Under the pieces are notes generated by a model. The model was not told where the DNA came from, did not search any database, and saw nothing but the letters and a program-made list of their open reading frames with translations. The translations under genes were made by a program, and so were the position numbers. A stretch of DNA of 64,000 bases from Stratiformator vulcanicus. GTDB taxonomy: Bacteria > Planctomycetota > Planctomycetia > Planctomycetales > Planctomycetaceae. The stretch covers positions 3,864,088-3,928,087 of the forward strand of contig NZ_CP036268.1 in the NCBI RefSeq assembly GCF_007744515.1. Reading direction: 5' to 3'. Shown here one piece after another: positions 8,999-18,127 of this stretch (position 1 is the first letter of the stretch; the number at the start of each line of letters is the position of its first letter).

Positions 8999-9417
8999 GC
9001 AGCGGGTCGTGGCCGGCGCATAAAGAGAGCCCTCGAGGGCAAGCGAAGCTGGGTCATTGACGGCAAGATGGGGAGATAGCGGACTGCAGAGTGGGTCAGG
9101 CTGCAATCAGTGGAACCTTCCTCAGCCGGTCAAACTTCGCCTGTCAGCCCGAGGGCTCACTGGGTCAACCCGCAGAGGAGGAAATACCGTTCCGCAAACC
9201 CTGAGACATAGGTCAGAATCGCAAAGAATTGTGATAAAGCCGTATTCCCCCTGCTTCAGGACAACCCAAACAACCCATTCAACCCCGTCTGATCAGCAAT
9301 CGCTTGTATGCCTCTCCCGATTCGGCGCCGACAATTGCTTTTTCGGCGCCGAGGCGTCACGCTGTTCGTATTGTCAGAAACGTGTCGGCGCCGATCGGCG
9401 CCCCTTGACGGTCGATC
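8999..9417. other. Intergenic region upstream of the sigma-54 activator
   Basis: A 419-bp gap with no supportable gene. Open frames crossing it (for example 9057-9647) overlap the downstream gene in another frame. The last 100 bp hold the palindrome array annotated separately at 9322-9404. The rest shows nothing I recognise. Confidence 0.5.
9322..9404. promoter_or_regulatory. Helically phased palindrome array, candidate operator
   Basis: The perfect 10-bp palindrome TCGGCGCCGA occurs at 9322-9331, 9343-9352 and 9385-9394, and a partial copy TCGGCGCC abuts the last at 9395-9402. Spacings are exactly 21 and 42 bp, that is two and four turns of B-DNA, so all sites face the same side of the helix. 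The array ends 16 bp before the ATG of the sigma-54 activator gene at 9418. This geometry suits cooperative binding of a dimeric regulator, possibly autoregulation. The binding protein is unknown. Confidence 0.55.
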
Positions 9418-12400
9418 ATGTTTTCTCGAAGTCGACTCTGGATTCTGTTGCTCGCGCTGGTGACCCACGCCTATGCGATCGCCGTCTTGATCTACGTGGC
9501 ATCGACGCCCGACATCCGGATTCGTTGCCTGTTGGTCGACGATCAAGCGGAGCAGTCGCCCGGCGAACAAGCCGAGGGCGTGATTATCCGCGGAACCCCC
9601 GGCTTGGCCGTCGCACTTCCGGACGCCGGCAGGCCTCAACCGGGTGATCGCCTGCTCTCGCTGGCGGGCGTGCCGACTTATACGTTGATCGATATTTTCG
9701 AGGCCAATGAACGAACATTCGACATCAACGATCGCAAGAGTTGGCCGGTCGATGCTGAGACCGAGGAGGTCTGGGCGAAGTTCCTGATCAACCCGATTGT
9801 GGTCGAAGCGAACGGCCCGCGGATGTGGGTCCGCGCAAAGTACTTCTCACAGGCTGAGCAGCGGACGCGAACATCATATATTGAGGTGCAGTCGACCCCC
9901 TGGACCGACTTCGCCTTCACCCTCGCGTGGCTCATCCCGCACCTGACGCTCTCGGCAATCGCAGGCCTGGCGTGGTGGAATCGACCGTACGATCCGGTCG
10001 CCCGCATGTTCTTTCTAATGCTGACCGTCACGCTCGGAGCTTATCTCGGCGGCTTTCACTGGTGGACGATCGCGAACAGCGTCTGGCTCCTCGCGCCGTT
10101 CGCCGTCTACGGGATGCTTCTGCCCGCGGTGACGCTCCATTTCTTCCTGACGTTCCCGCAGCCCTATCCGCCGCTTCAGACTCCCGCCCGACGATTACTG
10201 GCGATTCCGTACGTCGTGGGATTGGGTGGCGCGTTCGTGATTGTCGCCGGGATCATTGCCGCGACGGTCGCGTCGGGAGCGGATTCGACGACCGAACAGG
10301 TCACGCAGAATGAGTACATCCTGAGATTGCTCCGCACGGGAGTCGAAGGCTTCCTCATCTTCGCCGGCAGCCTCTATCTGCTTAGTTGCGTGGCGCTCAT
10401 TCGCGGTTTCATCCGCACCTCGGAGTCTTCCGTCAAATCGCATTCCCGGCTGATCTTGATTGCCGCGGCTTTCGGTCTGATTCCGTTGGCCTACGTCATC
10501 GGACTGGCAGTCTTCGACCGTCCGACATTCGCCTTCGGCGGCGCTCGCATCCCCATGCTGCTAATCGGACTAGGATTCAATATCGCGTACATTGCCGGAA
10601 TCGGGCAGGAACGACTCCTGGTCATCGACGAGATTTTGGGCCGAGGCAGCCGCTATCTCGGCGTCACCGCAGCAATCAGCGTCGTGTTCGGACTGGTGAT
10701 CGGCTTGGTCAGCATGACCGGACATCAGGAGAACGCCGGCGACACGACCGAAGCGGCCATCCAAACGTCGTTGGTTGTGGCGGTCGTCGCGGTGGCTTTG
10801 CTTTGGATTCGTGACCGCCTGCAGGGCATTGTCGATCGACGTTTTTATCGCGATAAATATCAATTGGATGAGGCGATCGGCAACGTGAAAAGAGCCTTCG
10901 CTGGCGCGACCGATCCGGAGTCGATCGGTACGCAAATTCTTAAGTCGTGCCACGAAGGACTCGGCGTCTCGTCCGCGGCCCTTTATCGTCGGGATGCGTC
11001 AAGCCCGTACAACTACAAGCTCGCCGCGCAGAACGGCGTTCGTCAGTTTGCCTCGGAAGTCAAAGTGACGCCGCGATTCGTGAGCGAATTGCAATCGGGA
11101 GCCATTCAGCGGGTTCCGGCCGCATTAAACGACCCGACTCCTGTTCAAGCCGTCTTGAAGCAAATCCCGGCCGCCCGACTCGTGTATGGCCTGCCCGATT
11201 CCAACGGCGTTGCGACATTCGTTGCTCTGGGCGGCAAACCGAACGGCGGCTTCTCGGCCGAAGATTTAGCCTTTCTCGATGCGGTCGGGCAACTGACGTC
11301 CGCTCTGTTCGCGATCCGACTGCAACTCGATGACGAACTCGATCGACGTGACGAAACCATCGCGGTTCAAGCCCGGCAGATGGCCGCATTGCGATCTGAA
11401 CTCGAGCTCTCGTACGGACGCAGCCTGATCGTGGATCGTCAGGATTCCGAATTCCGACGCGACGTCATCCGTGGCGACAGTCCCGCGATCGCGGAGGTTT
11501 TAAATACGGTCAAAAAAGTTTCGCGGACAAATGCGACCGTGTTAATCCGCGGTGAGAGCGGCACCGGCAAGGAATTGCTCGCCCAGGTCCTGCACGAAAA
11601 TAGTTCCCGCAAAGATGGGCCGTTCGTGAAGGTGCATTGCGCATCGCTCGCCCCCTCGCTGCTGGAGAGCGAACTATTCGGTCACGTCAAAGGCGCTTTT
11701 ACTGGGGCCCATCGCGACAAAGTCGGACGCTTCGAATCCGCTGACGGCGGGACGTTATTTCTCGATGAGATCGGCGACATCTCCTTGGAAACACAGGTGA
11801 AGCTGCTTCGAGTTCTGCAGGAACGCTGCTTCGAGCCAGTCGGTGGGAGCGAATCGATCCGCGTCGATGTGCGGCTGATTACGGCGACCAATCGCGACCT
11901 GGAATCGCTGATCGAACTCGGGCAATTCCGAGATGATTTATATTACCGGCTTAACGTGATCAGCCTCACCGTCCCGCCGCTCCGCGATCGCAAGGAAGAC
12001 ATTTACGAGTTGGCTTATACCTTCTTGCATAGCACCGCCCGAAAGAGCGGGCACGCGGTACGAGGTATTTCCGAAGCGGCGTTTGCGATGTTGATGCGGC
12101 ATGACTGGCCCGGCAACGTGCGGGAACTTCAAAACGTCATGGAACGCGCCGTTGTCCTCGCGGACGGAGACGAAATTGGCCCCGCCGATCTTCCGGCCGA
12201 GATGGCCGCGCTGTCGCGACGAAATCGGATCCCGGCCCAACAACGCTCACTCAAAGTCGCTCGGCCGCCCGGTCAGCTCGAACATCGTTTCGACTCGACT
12301 GCGAGCCCGGCGAAAGAGGACGACGCATTACCGCCGACTGCGAGTTCAGACAGTGCAGGGGACACGTCGGAGCAGACTCAATTGGTCGAGGCACTTGAGG

Positions 12401-12492
12401 CTACAGGGGGGAACAAATCGGCCGCCGCCCGTCGCCTGGGCATCCCGCGCAGTACGTTCTTCAGCAAACTGAAAAAGTACGACATGACGTAA
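9418..12492 (+). CDS. Membrane-bound sigma-54-dependent transcriptional activator
   Basis: 1024 residues. Layout: an N-terminal membrane segment (about 5-25); a periplasmic region with a PDZ-like stretch ([16 protein letters not shown], near 80-95); a polytopic block of seven to eight hydrophobic segments (about 165-475); a GAF-like domain (about 495-645); a short coiled coil; an AAA+ sigma-54 interaction domain with Walker A GESGTGKE at 712-719, GAFTGA at 759-764 (the sigma-54 contact loop) and Walker [11 protein letters not shown]; and a Fis-type HTH at the C-terminus ([20 protein letters not shown]). All ATPase elements look intact. Known activators of this type remodel sigma-54 RNA polymerase closed complexes. 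The membrane part suggests sensing an envelope or ligand signal directly, without a separate kinase. Target genes are not evident in the window. The palindrome array just upstream may be its own control region. Confidence 0.88.
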   Translation: MFSRSRLWILLLALVTHAYAIAVLIYVASTPDIRIRCLLVDDQAEQSPGEQAEGVIIRGTPGLAVALPDAGRPQPGDRLLSLAGVPTYTLIDIFEANERTFDINDRKSWPVDAETEEVWAKFLINPIVVEANGPRMWVRAKYFSQAEQRTRTSYIEVQSTPWTDFAFTLAWLIPHLTLSAIAGLAWWNRPYDPVARMFFLMLTVTLGAYLGGFHWWTIANSVWLLAPFAVYGMLLPAVTLHFFLTFPQPYPPLQTPARRLLAIPYVVGLGGAFVIVAGIIAATVASGADSTTEQVTQNEYILRLLRTGVEGFLIFAGSLYLLSCVALIRGFIRTSESSVKSHSRLILIAAAFGLIPLAYVIGLAVFDRPTFAFGGARIPMLLIGLGFNIAYIAGIGQERLLVIDEILGRGSRYLGVTAAISVVFGLVIGLVSMTGHQENAGDTTEAAIQTSLVVAVVAVALLWIRDRLQGIVDRRFYRDKYQLDEAIGNVKRAFAGATDPESIGTQILKSCHEGLGVSSAALYRRDASSPYNYKLAAQNGVRQFASEVKVTPRFVSELQSGAIQRVPAALNDPTPVQAVLKQIPAARLVYGLPDSNGVATFVALGGKPNGGFSAEDLAFLDAVGQLTSALFAIRLQLDDELDRRDETIAVQARQMAALRSELELSYGRSLIVDRQDSEFRRDVIRGDSPAIAEVLNTVKKVSRTNATVLIRGESGTGKELLAQVLHENSSRKDGPFVKVHCASLAPSLLESELFGHVKGAFTGAHRDKVGRFESADGGTLFLDEIGDISLETQVKLLRVLQERCFEPVGGSESIRVDVRLITATNRDLESLIELGQFRDDLYYRLNVISLTVPPLRDRKEDIYELAYTFLHSTARKSGHAVRGISEAAFAMLMRHDWPGNVRELQNVMERAVVLADGDEIGPADLPAEMAALSRRNRIPAQQRSLKVARPPGQLEHRFDSTASPAKEDDALPPTASSDSAGDTSEQTQLVEALEATGGNKSAAARRLGIPRSTFFSKLKKYDMT

Positions 12493-12546
12493 TGAGAGCG
12501 GTCGACGCCGACCAAACAGCGTTGACCGAATAAGGCGACACCGCCA

Positions 12547-12566
12547 CTTGACCAGTGATGGTCAAG
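12547..12566. terminator. Hairpin between convergent genes
   Basis: CTTGACCA, a GTGA loop, then TGGTCAAG: a perfect 8-bp stem between the stop of the sigma-54 activator (12492) and the stop of the convergent CvpA-like gene (12587). There is no clear T-run on either strand, so its use as a bidirectional terminator is only suggested. Confidence 0.4.
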
Positions 12567-12586
12567 CACTGTCGGCCGACCTTGCA

Positions 12587-13267
12587 TTAGAAGTTCGGTC
12601 CGCTGCGGGCGGGAGCACTCTGCGAAGGAGCACCGGGGCCGATCATCGCCGGTCCCGACAAATTCCCTCGGCGGGACGCGTACCGGACTACGAAATCGGG
12701 CATCACGACCTCCGACGGGTTAATATCGACGGCGGCGCGAGGCACCTGCCAATCGACGGCCGTTCGTCCGTCAAAAATGCGCCCGTTGCGCGAGCCGAAC
12801 GGCTTCTCCGTGAGGTATTGGAAGAAGCCGAGAAATTGACGATCGGGCGCGGAGATATCGAACAGATTCCGCCGCAGCGGTTCGAACCCAAGAAATCGTT
12901 CCGGAAAAGGAGAAACGTGTACGGCGATCAGCAGCATGGCCGCGACGAGATACCCGGTCATCAGTCCGCCCACCCAGCGAATTCCTTCGTGGGCATAGGC
13001 GTGAACGGCGACGAAGCGGGGCGAAAGTGAATCGGCGGCGAAGCGGAATCCGAACGCCAGTCCCGCGAAAATACCGAGCAGCGCGACCATATCGGCCTGC
13101 ATTCCGAGCGCGCCGGATAGCGCCCCGGCGATCGGCTCAAAGAAGTTCATTGCGATGATCGCGGCGAACAGCGTGCTGAAAAACGTCGTGACTGCCCCAT
13201 GGGCACCGCCTGAGGCGACACACCAGGTCACCCCGGCAATCACGATCACAATCAGGATGTCGATCAT
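12587..13267 (-). CDS. CvpA-family membrane protein
   Basis: 226 residues from the ATG at 13267 (MIDILIVIVIAGVTWCVASG). I choose this start over the frame beginning 48 bp earlier because it opens directly on the first membrane helix. Four hydrophobic segments occur at about 3-20, 26-42, 58-78 and 97-118, in the arrangement of the CvpA (colicin V production) family. A hydrophilic Pro/Ser-rich C-terminal tail of about 100 residues follows. In other bacteria CvpA-like proteins support envelope stress tolerance and secretion, but the mechanism is unclear. It lies 89 bp downstream of the GspE-like gene on the same strand and may be co-transcribed with it. Assignment is by topology and the N-terminal pattern, so it is moderate. 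Confidence 0.6.
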   Translation of the reverse strand: MIDILIVIVIAGVTWCVASGGAHGAVTTFFSTLFAAIIAMNFFEPIAGALSGALGMQADMVALLGIFAGLAFGFRFAADSLSPRFVAVHAYAHEGIRWVGGLMTGYLVAAMLLIAVHVSPFPERFLGFEPLRRNLFDISAPDRQFLGFFQYLTEKPFGSRNGRIFDGRTAVDWQVPRAAVDINPSEVVMPDFVVRYASRRGNLSGPAMIGPGAPSQSAPARSGPNF

Positions 13268-13355
13268 GGACGAACCCCGCCGATCCGATTCGACGTGCCC
13301 GAATTGCTCGGACACAAGTTGTTATGAAGCTGAGGAAGGAACCGAAACATGGAAG

Positions 13356-15173
13356 CTATTTGACCACTCGCAGCAATTCATCGACCGAAGTGACTCCCCG
13401 CACGATCAGCCGGAGTCCCTCTTCCCGCATGCTGAGCATCCCGTTCTTGCGGGCCTCTGCTTTAATCGCATTCATTGAGGCTTTCTCGCGAACAAGATCG
13501 CTCAGTTCGTCGCTCATCTGCAGGAATTCGTAGACACCGATCCGCCCTCGGAACCCGGTGCCGCCACAAGTCTCGCAGTCATTCTCTCCTGCCGGCGGCT
13601 TGTAGAAGACGTCGACCTTCTTTGGTGGTATTCCGACTTTCTGCAAGAACTCCGGCTTCGGCTTATACGCCACCCGGCAATCGGGGCAGAGCCGACGCAC
13701 CAAACGCTGACCAATCAATCCGCTCAACGAGTTCGCCACCATGAACGGTTCGACGCCCAATTCCAGTAGGCGGAACAACGCCGTAATCGTGTCGTTGGCG
13801 TGGATCGTCGAGAGCACCATGTGTCCGGTATTCGCCGCCTGACAGGCGATCCCGGCCGTCTCGGCGTCACGAATTTCACCGACCAGCACGACGTCGGGGT
13901 CCTGCCGGAGCACGCTGCGAAGGGTTCCGGCGAAGGTCTGTCCCGCCTTCGTGTTGATCTCGATCTGGTTGACACCCTCCATCCGATATTCGACCGGGTC
14001 TTCGATCGTGATGATATTTTTGCCGTATCGATCAATCGAGTTGATGCCCGCGTAAAGGGTCGTCGACTTACCGGCACCAGTCGGGCCGCAGCACAGCATG
14101 AGGCCGTGCGGCTCACTGATGACGTTGCTGATTTTTTCGTATAGCCCTTTACGCATCCCAAGCTTCGCGAGTTGCGCGACCACGTTACCTTGGTCGAGCA
14201 ATCGCAGGCTGATTTTTTGGCCGTAGCGGGTGCCTTGAGTGGCAGAACGAAAGTCGACGAAGCGATCGGCGACCTCGGCCCGGAAACTTCCGTCCTGCGG
14301 ACGACGTTTCTCGGTGATGTCCATCGCGCCGAGGACTTTGAAGATGTTGATAACCGCGTTGCCCGTTTCCATGTCGAACGGCTCAGCGGGGAACATGACG
14401 CCGTCGATTCGCAGACGAATCGCCATTTCGCCGTCGGACGGCTCCAGGTGAACGTCGGTCGCGCGTCGTTGAATCGCGTCGTAGACCAGTTCTTTGGCAG
14501 CCTGATAGCCTCGAGAACTCTTCACCTGTCGGGACCGATCCTCTTCGCGATCGCCACCTTGCGAACTCTTGCCAATAAATTCGATGGGGACGTCGGCGAG
14601 GTCCACTCCCCCTTCACGCTCACCGAAGTGGACGCCGAATCGACCGAGCGTTTGATTGGCGACTTTCTTCAAGTGCCGCGGCGTCATCACGCGCCCCGAC
14701 GCGGGAACCTGCGCATTACGTTCGACGATATACATGCCAATCGGGACGCCCGCCACGATCAGGCAGGCCGCGCCTCCGAGCAGGATCGCGGGCATGATCA
14801 GGGCCAGAAGGAACGCCACCAGACCACTGACCACCACGATCGAATTCCAGAAATCGCGACGAACTTTGAGTGCGTCGGAATCTTCGTCGATCCAGGCGCT
14901 CAGCTTGACCCACAGGAAGAACAGCCCGAGGACCGGGATGAACGCAAACAGATTCACATAGAATCCGTTCAGACCGGGAGCATTGCCCCGGTAGAAGGCG
15001 GCCGGATGAGAAAGGGACGGTGCTTGCGGCGGCGGGGCAGGGGCCGACACTCCCGCCGGGGCGGGTGCGGGTTGCTGTGCGAGTGCTGATGCAGGCATCG
15101 CAAAACAATGCACGACGCAAACAAGCGTCAGGCAGATCGCAAAGAACGTCAGCGCGGTTCGGGATTTCGTCAT
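13356..15173 (-). CDS. GspE/PilB-type secretion ATPase with signal-peptide-like N-terminus
   Basis: 605 residues. The C-terminal two-thirds is a GspE/PulE/PilB ATPase, which powers assembly of type II secretion pseudopili or type IV pili. Signature blocks: DAIQRRATDVHLEPSDGEMA, Walker A GPTGAGKST near residue 366, the Asp box, Walker B VLVGEIRDAETA, and His-box GHMVLSTIHAND. The zinc-binding cysteines CPDC and CETCGGTG are in place. The N-terminal 150 residues are atypical: a hydrophobic signal-like segment (about 9-31, ending ASALAQQ), a Pro/Ala linker, then three more hydrophobic segments at about 73-90, 110-127 and 128-147, in place of the usual cytosolic MshEN domain. That would tether the ATPase to the inner membrane. 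PilT lies 740 bp upstream on the same strand with a DinB-like gene between. Confidence 0.88.
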   Translation of the reverse strand: MTKSRTALTFFAICLTLVCVVHCFAMPASALAQQPAPAPAGVSAPAPPPQAPSLSHPAAFYRGNAPGLNGFYVNLFAFIPVLGLFFLWVKLSAWIDEDSDALKVRRDFWNSIVVVSGLVAFLLALIMPAILLGGAACLIVAGVPIGMYIVERNAQVPASGRVMTPRHLKKVANQTLGRFGVHFGEREGGVDLADVPIEFIGKSSQGGDREEDRSRQVKSSRGYQAAKELVYDAIQRRATDVHLEPSDGEMAIRLRIDGVMFPAEPFDMETGNAVINIFKVLGAMDITEKRRPQDGSFRAEVADRFVDFRSATQGTRYGQKISLRLLDQGNVVAQLAKLGMRKGLYEKISNVISEPHGLMLCCGPTGAGKSTTLYAGINSIDRYGKNIITIEDPVEYRMEGVNQIEINTKAGQTFAGTLRSVLRQDPDVVLVGEIRDAETAGIACQAANTGHMVLSTIHANDTITALFRLLELGVEPFMVANSLSGLIGQRLVRRLCPDCRVAYKPKPEFLQKVGIPPKKVDVFYKPPAGENDCETCGGTGFRGRIGVYEFLQMSDELSDLVREKASMNAIKAEARKNGMLSMREEGLRLIVRGVTSVDELLRVVK

Positions 15174-15284
15174 TTCAGCAGTGCTATCGTTTTCCGGGTT
15201 CCCTCGCCGTCCGCATCCACGCAGTCACGGCCCGTTCACACACTGTACATTGCAGAGCCGACCGTCGCGAGCCGACCCGCAATC

Positions 15285-15770
15285 CTAAAATAGCGGGGTC
15301 CGACCCGTCATCCGCCGCCATGCCGACAATTGACCGAGATGAAACGCATAATGGGAGGTCATCAGGTGAGCGATCATGGTCCCGGCGGTCGGGAACGCAT
15401 CTTCGAGCATTTCCCCCGACCGGACCCGAGCTAATTCCGGCCCCTCGACGGCGTCGAGAGCTTTCACCGCGTTCGCGTGGCAGCGATTGAGCGTCTGGAG
15501 TAATTCCGGCTTGTCCGGCACCTCGTGGGAGTACTGCCCTGCCGTGGAACCGGGCCCAAAGTTCTTGAGCCAGGACTCTTCGAGAATGCCTGATTGCCCC
15601 AGTTGCTGTGGAATGAAGTCAGCGCCGATCGCCAGATGTCCCAAGATCCAGCGGGGCGGATTCACATTGGCGATCGGTTGCAGGTCGAGTTCGTTCTCTT
15701 CAATTCCCTCGGCGAGCCGCTCGGCCAGAGCGAGATTGAAATCAAAAATGTGCCGCGGAAGTTCAAGCAT
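15285..15770 (-). CDS. DinB-like metal-dependent hydrolase/transferase fold protein
   Basis: 161 residues, the normal size for DinB/YfiT four-helix proteins. The three-histidine metal site is visible: His in the RWILGHLAIGADF block, and two more in the C-terminal HLMTSHYAFHLGQLSAWRRM block. The family includes bacillithiol and mycothiol transferases and many members of unknown substrate. No activity can be inferred from sequence. It lies between pilT and the gspE-like gene on the same strand, but its fold gives no reason to link it to pilus function. Confidence 0.75.
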   Translation of the reverse strand: MLELPRHIFDFNLALAERLAEGIEENELDLQPIANVNPPRWILGHLAIGADFIPQQLGQSGILEESWLKNFGPGSTAGQYSHEVPDKPELLQTLNRCHANAVKALDAVEGPELARVRSGEMLEDAFPTAGTMIAHLMTSHYAFHLGQLSAWRRMTGRTPLF

Positions 15771-15909
15771 GACAGCACTGCCGCCTTGAAGAGGTTACGA
15801 ACGTTTCTGCCCGACCCATTCTTCGACGAGTTCGGGTGGGAATAGTTCCGCGACCGGCGGTCTATTCTCGAGTGAGAAGATAAATTCGAAACGGCAAAAC
15901 ATTGACCCA

Positions 15910-17043
15910 CTAGCTCGACTTCGTGGTGATCCCTTTCATCCACATCTTGAGTTGTTCGGGGTTTGGTGAGATTTCGAAGGCGGCCGCCCGGCTGACGATG
16001 TCCTGATCCAAGAAGTGTTGCAGGCTGTGGTTGAAGGCCTGCATCCCGTCTTCCCGCTCGTAGATCACGCTGTAGAGCTTCTCGTCTTCCTGCTCGGCGA
16101 CGAACTTCTTGACCGACGGGTTGAACCGCATGATTTCGACGATCGGGACGCGGGACGGTTCATCGACGATCGTTTTGAGCAGCTTCTGGCCGACGATCGC
16201 CCGCATATTCATTGCCATCGTGGCGCGAATCGCTCCGTGCATCATCGGAGGAAACAGGTCGAGAATACGGGCGATCGTACCCGGGGCGCTCGACGCGTGA
16301 ATCGTCCCGAACACGAGGTGACCGGTCTCGGCCGCGTGAATGGCGGTCTCGAATGTTTCCCGGTCACGCATTTCGCCCACGAGCATGATGTCGGGGTCTT
16401 CACGCACGGCGTGCTTCATCGCCACGTGAAAGTCGATCACGTCCATGCCGATCTCTCGCTGATTGATCAGGCAATTGTCGGACGTGTAGACGAATTCGAT
16501 CGGGTCTTCGATCGTCAAAATATGCTTGTTCATATTCTGATTGATCCAGTTGATCATCGACCCGATGGTGGTCGACTTGCCCGACCCGGTCACGCCGGCG
16601 AGCAACACCATGCCCTGGTCGAATTTGCACAGGGCCTCCATCACGGGGGGCAACCCGAGTTTTTCGAACGGCGGAATCGACCGCTCGACCTTTCGAGCGA
16701 CCATCCCAACCTTGCCCATCTGAATAAACAGGTTGACTCGAAATCGCCAATTCTCGCCGTCAATCTCGACCACCTTCGCGTAGTCGGCCCCGCCGTCGCG
16801 ATGAAAGATGTCGAGATTCCGCTGGTCCATCATCGGGAAGGTCAGCTTGGTCATCGCGTCGTCATCGATCGGCGGCATGTCGAGCGGCTTGAGCCCACCC
16901 TTGATGCGAAAGATCGGCGGACTGCCCACCTGCAGGTGGATGTCGGAGCACTTCAGCTTGACGGCCGCTTTGAAGATCTTGTCGATTTCGATCGGCTTGC
17001 CGATCTGGAAGGTCGACTTCGTCCACTCTCGATAATGGGGCAT
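15910..17043 (-). CDS. pilT: Type IV pilus retraction ATPase PilT
   Basis: 377 residues. PilT hydrolyses ATP to depolymerise type IV pili at the inner membrane, driving twitching motility and DNA uptake. Blocks in order: KAAVKLKCSDIHLQVGSPP (N-terminal PAS-like domain), Walker A GVTGSGKST near residue 153, the Asp box ILTIEDPIEFVY, Walker B DIMLVGEMRDRETF, and His box GHLVFGTIHASS. It lacks the cysteine zinc motif of GspE/PilB, as expected for PilT. The ATG at 17043 gives the expected length; the N-terminal 15 residues are an extra extension. No pilin, pilC or secretin genes are near; the prepilin-like proteins at 45421 and 46585 are DUF1559 type. Confidence 0.9.
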   Translation of the reverse strand: MPHYREWTKSTFQIGKPIEIDKIFKAAVKLKCSDIHLQVGSPPIFRIKGGLKPLDMPPIDDDAMTKLTFPMMDQRNLDIFHRDGGADYAKVVEIDGENWRFRVNLFIQMGKVGMVARKVERSIPPFEKLGLPPVMEALCKFDQGMVLLAGVTGSGKSTTIGSMINWINQNMNKHILTIEDPIEFVYTSDNCLINQREIGMDVIDFHVAMKHAVREDPDIMLVGEMRDRETFETAIHAAETGHLVFGTIHASSAPGTIARILDLFPPMMHGAIRATMAMNMRAIVGQKLLKTIVDEPSRVPIVEIMRFNPSVKKFVAEQEDEKLYSVIYEREDGMQAFNHSLQHFLDQDIVSRAAAFEISPNPEQLKMWMKGITTKSS

Positions 17044-17207
17044 CGCGTGCCGCTCCCGGACGGGCTGAGGGATTCAGGGGTCGTCTTGCTAGGATAAGCT
17101 AGTCGAAAGGCGTGGGGAAGTGCGTCGAGAACGACACAGCTCCGGAGTTGAACTTCCGCGGATTTCGATCATTTGGCCTCAGACAACATGAGCGAGGAGA
17201 AATACGA

Positions 17208-17816
17208 ATGCGTTACGAAGCGATTTCGCGGTTCAATGCCGTATTCCTCTTGATGATCGGAATGGCCACCGGGAGCGCCGCGAACGATCTCGTCCCGCTC
17301 GCCAATTCAAAAACGCTGTCGAGCGAAGAGCTAGAAGATTGGCTGAAAGACAATCCGACGCCGGAACAAACGCAATCGCTTTCCGAGAATTCGAGGACGA
17401 TCCGAATCAAGGTGCATCGAAAACAGTTCTTCCGATTGAGCGGCGACGATCGTGCGCAACCTGATCAAGGTCATCGAAAGCTGATCTCCGACATTTCGTG
17501 CGGAGGATTCTTTCAGGTCGGAACCGAAGGCTTGGCCATCGCGGAGGTCAATGACGCCAAACTGATCATCCGAGGCAAGATTGTCGAAGAGAAAAAGCAA
17601 TACGTCTTCGACTATAAGATATTCTTCTTTCGAACTTCAGTCGCCTTCACAGAGTCTCACCAGAGGCAGGGCCGCGTCATCCTGGAAAACGGGAAAGAGC
17701 ACCAACTGACAAAAAGTATTGGGAAACAAAGCGGGAGCGCTCGATCCTCCCTGATGCATCTATCGCTGCAGGCCGATTGGACCTCGGATGAAGCAAGAAC
17801 CTTGCCCAACGATTAA
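17208..17816 (+). CDS. Secreted protein of unknown function
   Basis: 202 residues. I start at the ATG at 17208, 7 bp after a purine-rich GAGGAGA Shine-Dalgarno-like sequence. This start also opens a signal peptide (MRYEAISRFNAVFLLMIGMA, then TGSAAND as the likely cleavage site). The upstream in-frame ATG at 17112 would bury that signal. The mature part is mixed alpha/beta with a lysine-rich KIVEEKKQYVFDYKIFFF stretch. No family is recognised. Its stop codon overlaps the end of the displaced hisF fragment on the other strand. Confidence 0.6.
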   Translation: MRYEAISRFNAVFLLMIGMATGSAANDLVPLANSKTLSSEELEDWLKDNPTPEQTQSLSENSRTIRIKVHRKQFFRLSGDDRAQPDQGHRKLISDISCGGFFQVGTEGLAIAEVNDAKLIIRGKIVEEKKQYVFDYKIFFFRTSVAFTESHQRQGRVILENGKEHQLTKSIGKQSGSARSSLMHLSLQADWTSDEARTLPND

Positions 17817-17887
17817 ATTTCATTTGACTCGCGCACCGCCACACCGCGCTCGGCCAGATACCGCTTCACGTCCGGGATGGGGTGTGT
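17813..17887 (-). pseudogene. Displaced 3' end of a hisF gene
   Basis: On the minus strand 17887-17831 encodes [19 protein letters not shown], the same 19 residues as 18858-18802 in intact hisF, then its own tail ESNEI and a stop at 17813. Eight of 57 bases differ from hisF and all eight are synonymous third positions. So the fragment comes from a hisF that diverged while functional, not from a fresh copy of the neighbour. Upstream of it (in its own reading direction) similarity stops abruptly and repeat A1 begins about 30 bp on. It has no start and cannot make HisF. Confidence 0.85.
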
Positions 17888-17919
17888 GCGATTTGAAAGA
17901 AGCGATGGCGAGAGTCCGT

Positions 17920-17952
17920 GAGCAAATCCCTTGCTTGCGCTGCGGGCTTGTG
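17920..17952 (+). repeat. Repeat A, copy 1
   Basis: Contains AATCCCTTGCTTGCGCTGCG followed by GGCTTGTG. The imperfect pairing of GCTTGCGC with GCGGGC makes a small hairpin. It is part of a longer 65-nt match to copy 3. Confidence 0.75.
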
Positions 17953-17976
17953 GGGGCGACGCAATTCGATTTTCTA

Positions 17977-18005
17977 ACAAGCCCGACGCGCGAGCGAGGG
18001 ATTTC
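17977..18005 (-). repeat. Repeat A, copy 2 (inverted)
   Basis: Reads ACAAGCCCGACGCGCGAGCG then AGGGATTT on the + strand, the inverse of copies 1 and 3. Copies 1-2 and 2-3 therefore form head-to-tail inverted pairs like REP doublets. Confidence 0.75.
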
Positions 18006-18085
18006 CTCAACGACTCTCCCGAACAAAAATTTCGCAATCCTTTATCAGCAGAGCGTGCGACTTGAAATGAGCGATGGGGAGATTA

Positions 18086-18120
18086 CGAGCGGAATCCCTT
18101 GCTGGCGCTGCGGGCTTGTG
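18086..18120 (+). repeat. Repeat A, copy 3
   Basis: Reads CGAGCGGAATCCCTTGCTGG then CGCTGCGGGCTTGTG. It ends 7 bp from the stop codon of the RAYT gene. Confidence 0.78.
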
Positions 18121-18127
18121 TGATGCG

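Noticed and set aside
16015-17097. 360-residue plus-strand frame
   Set aside because: Antisense shadow of pilT.
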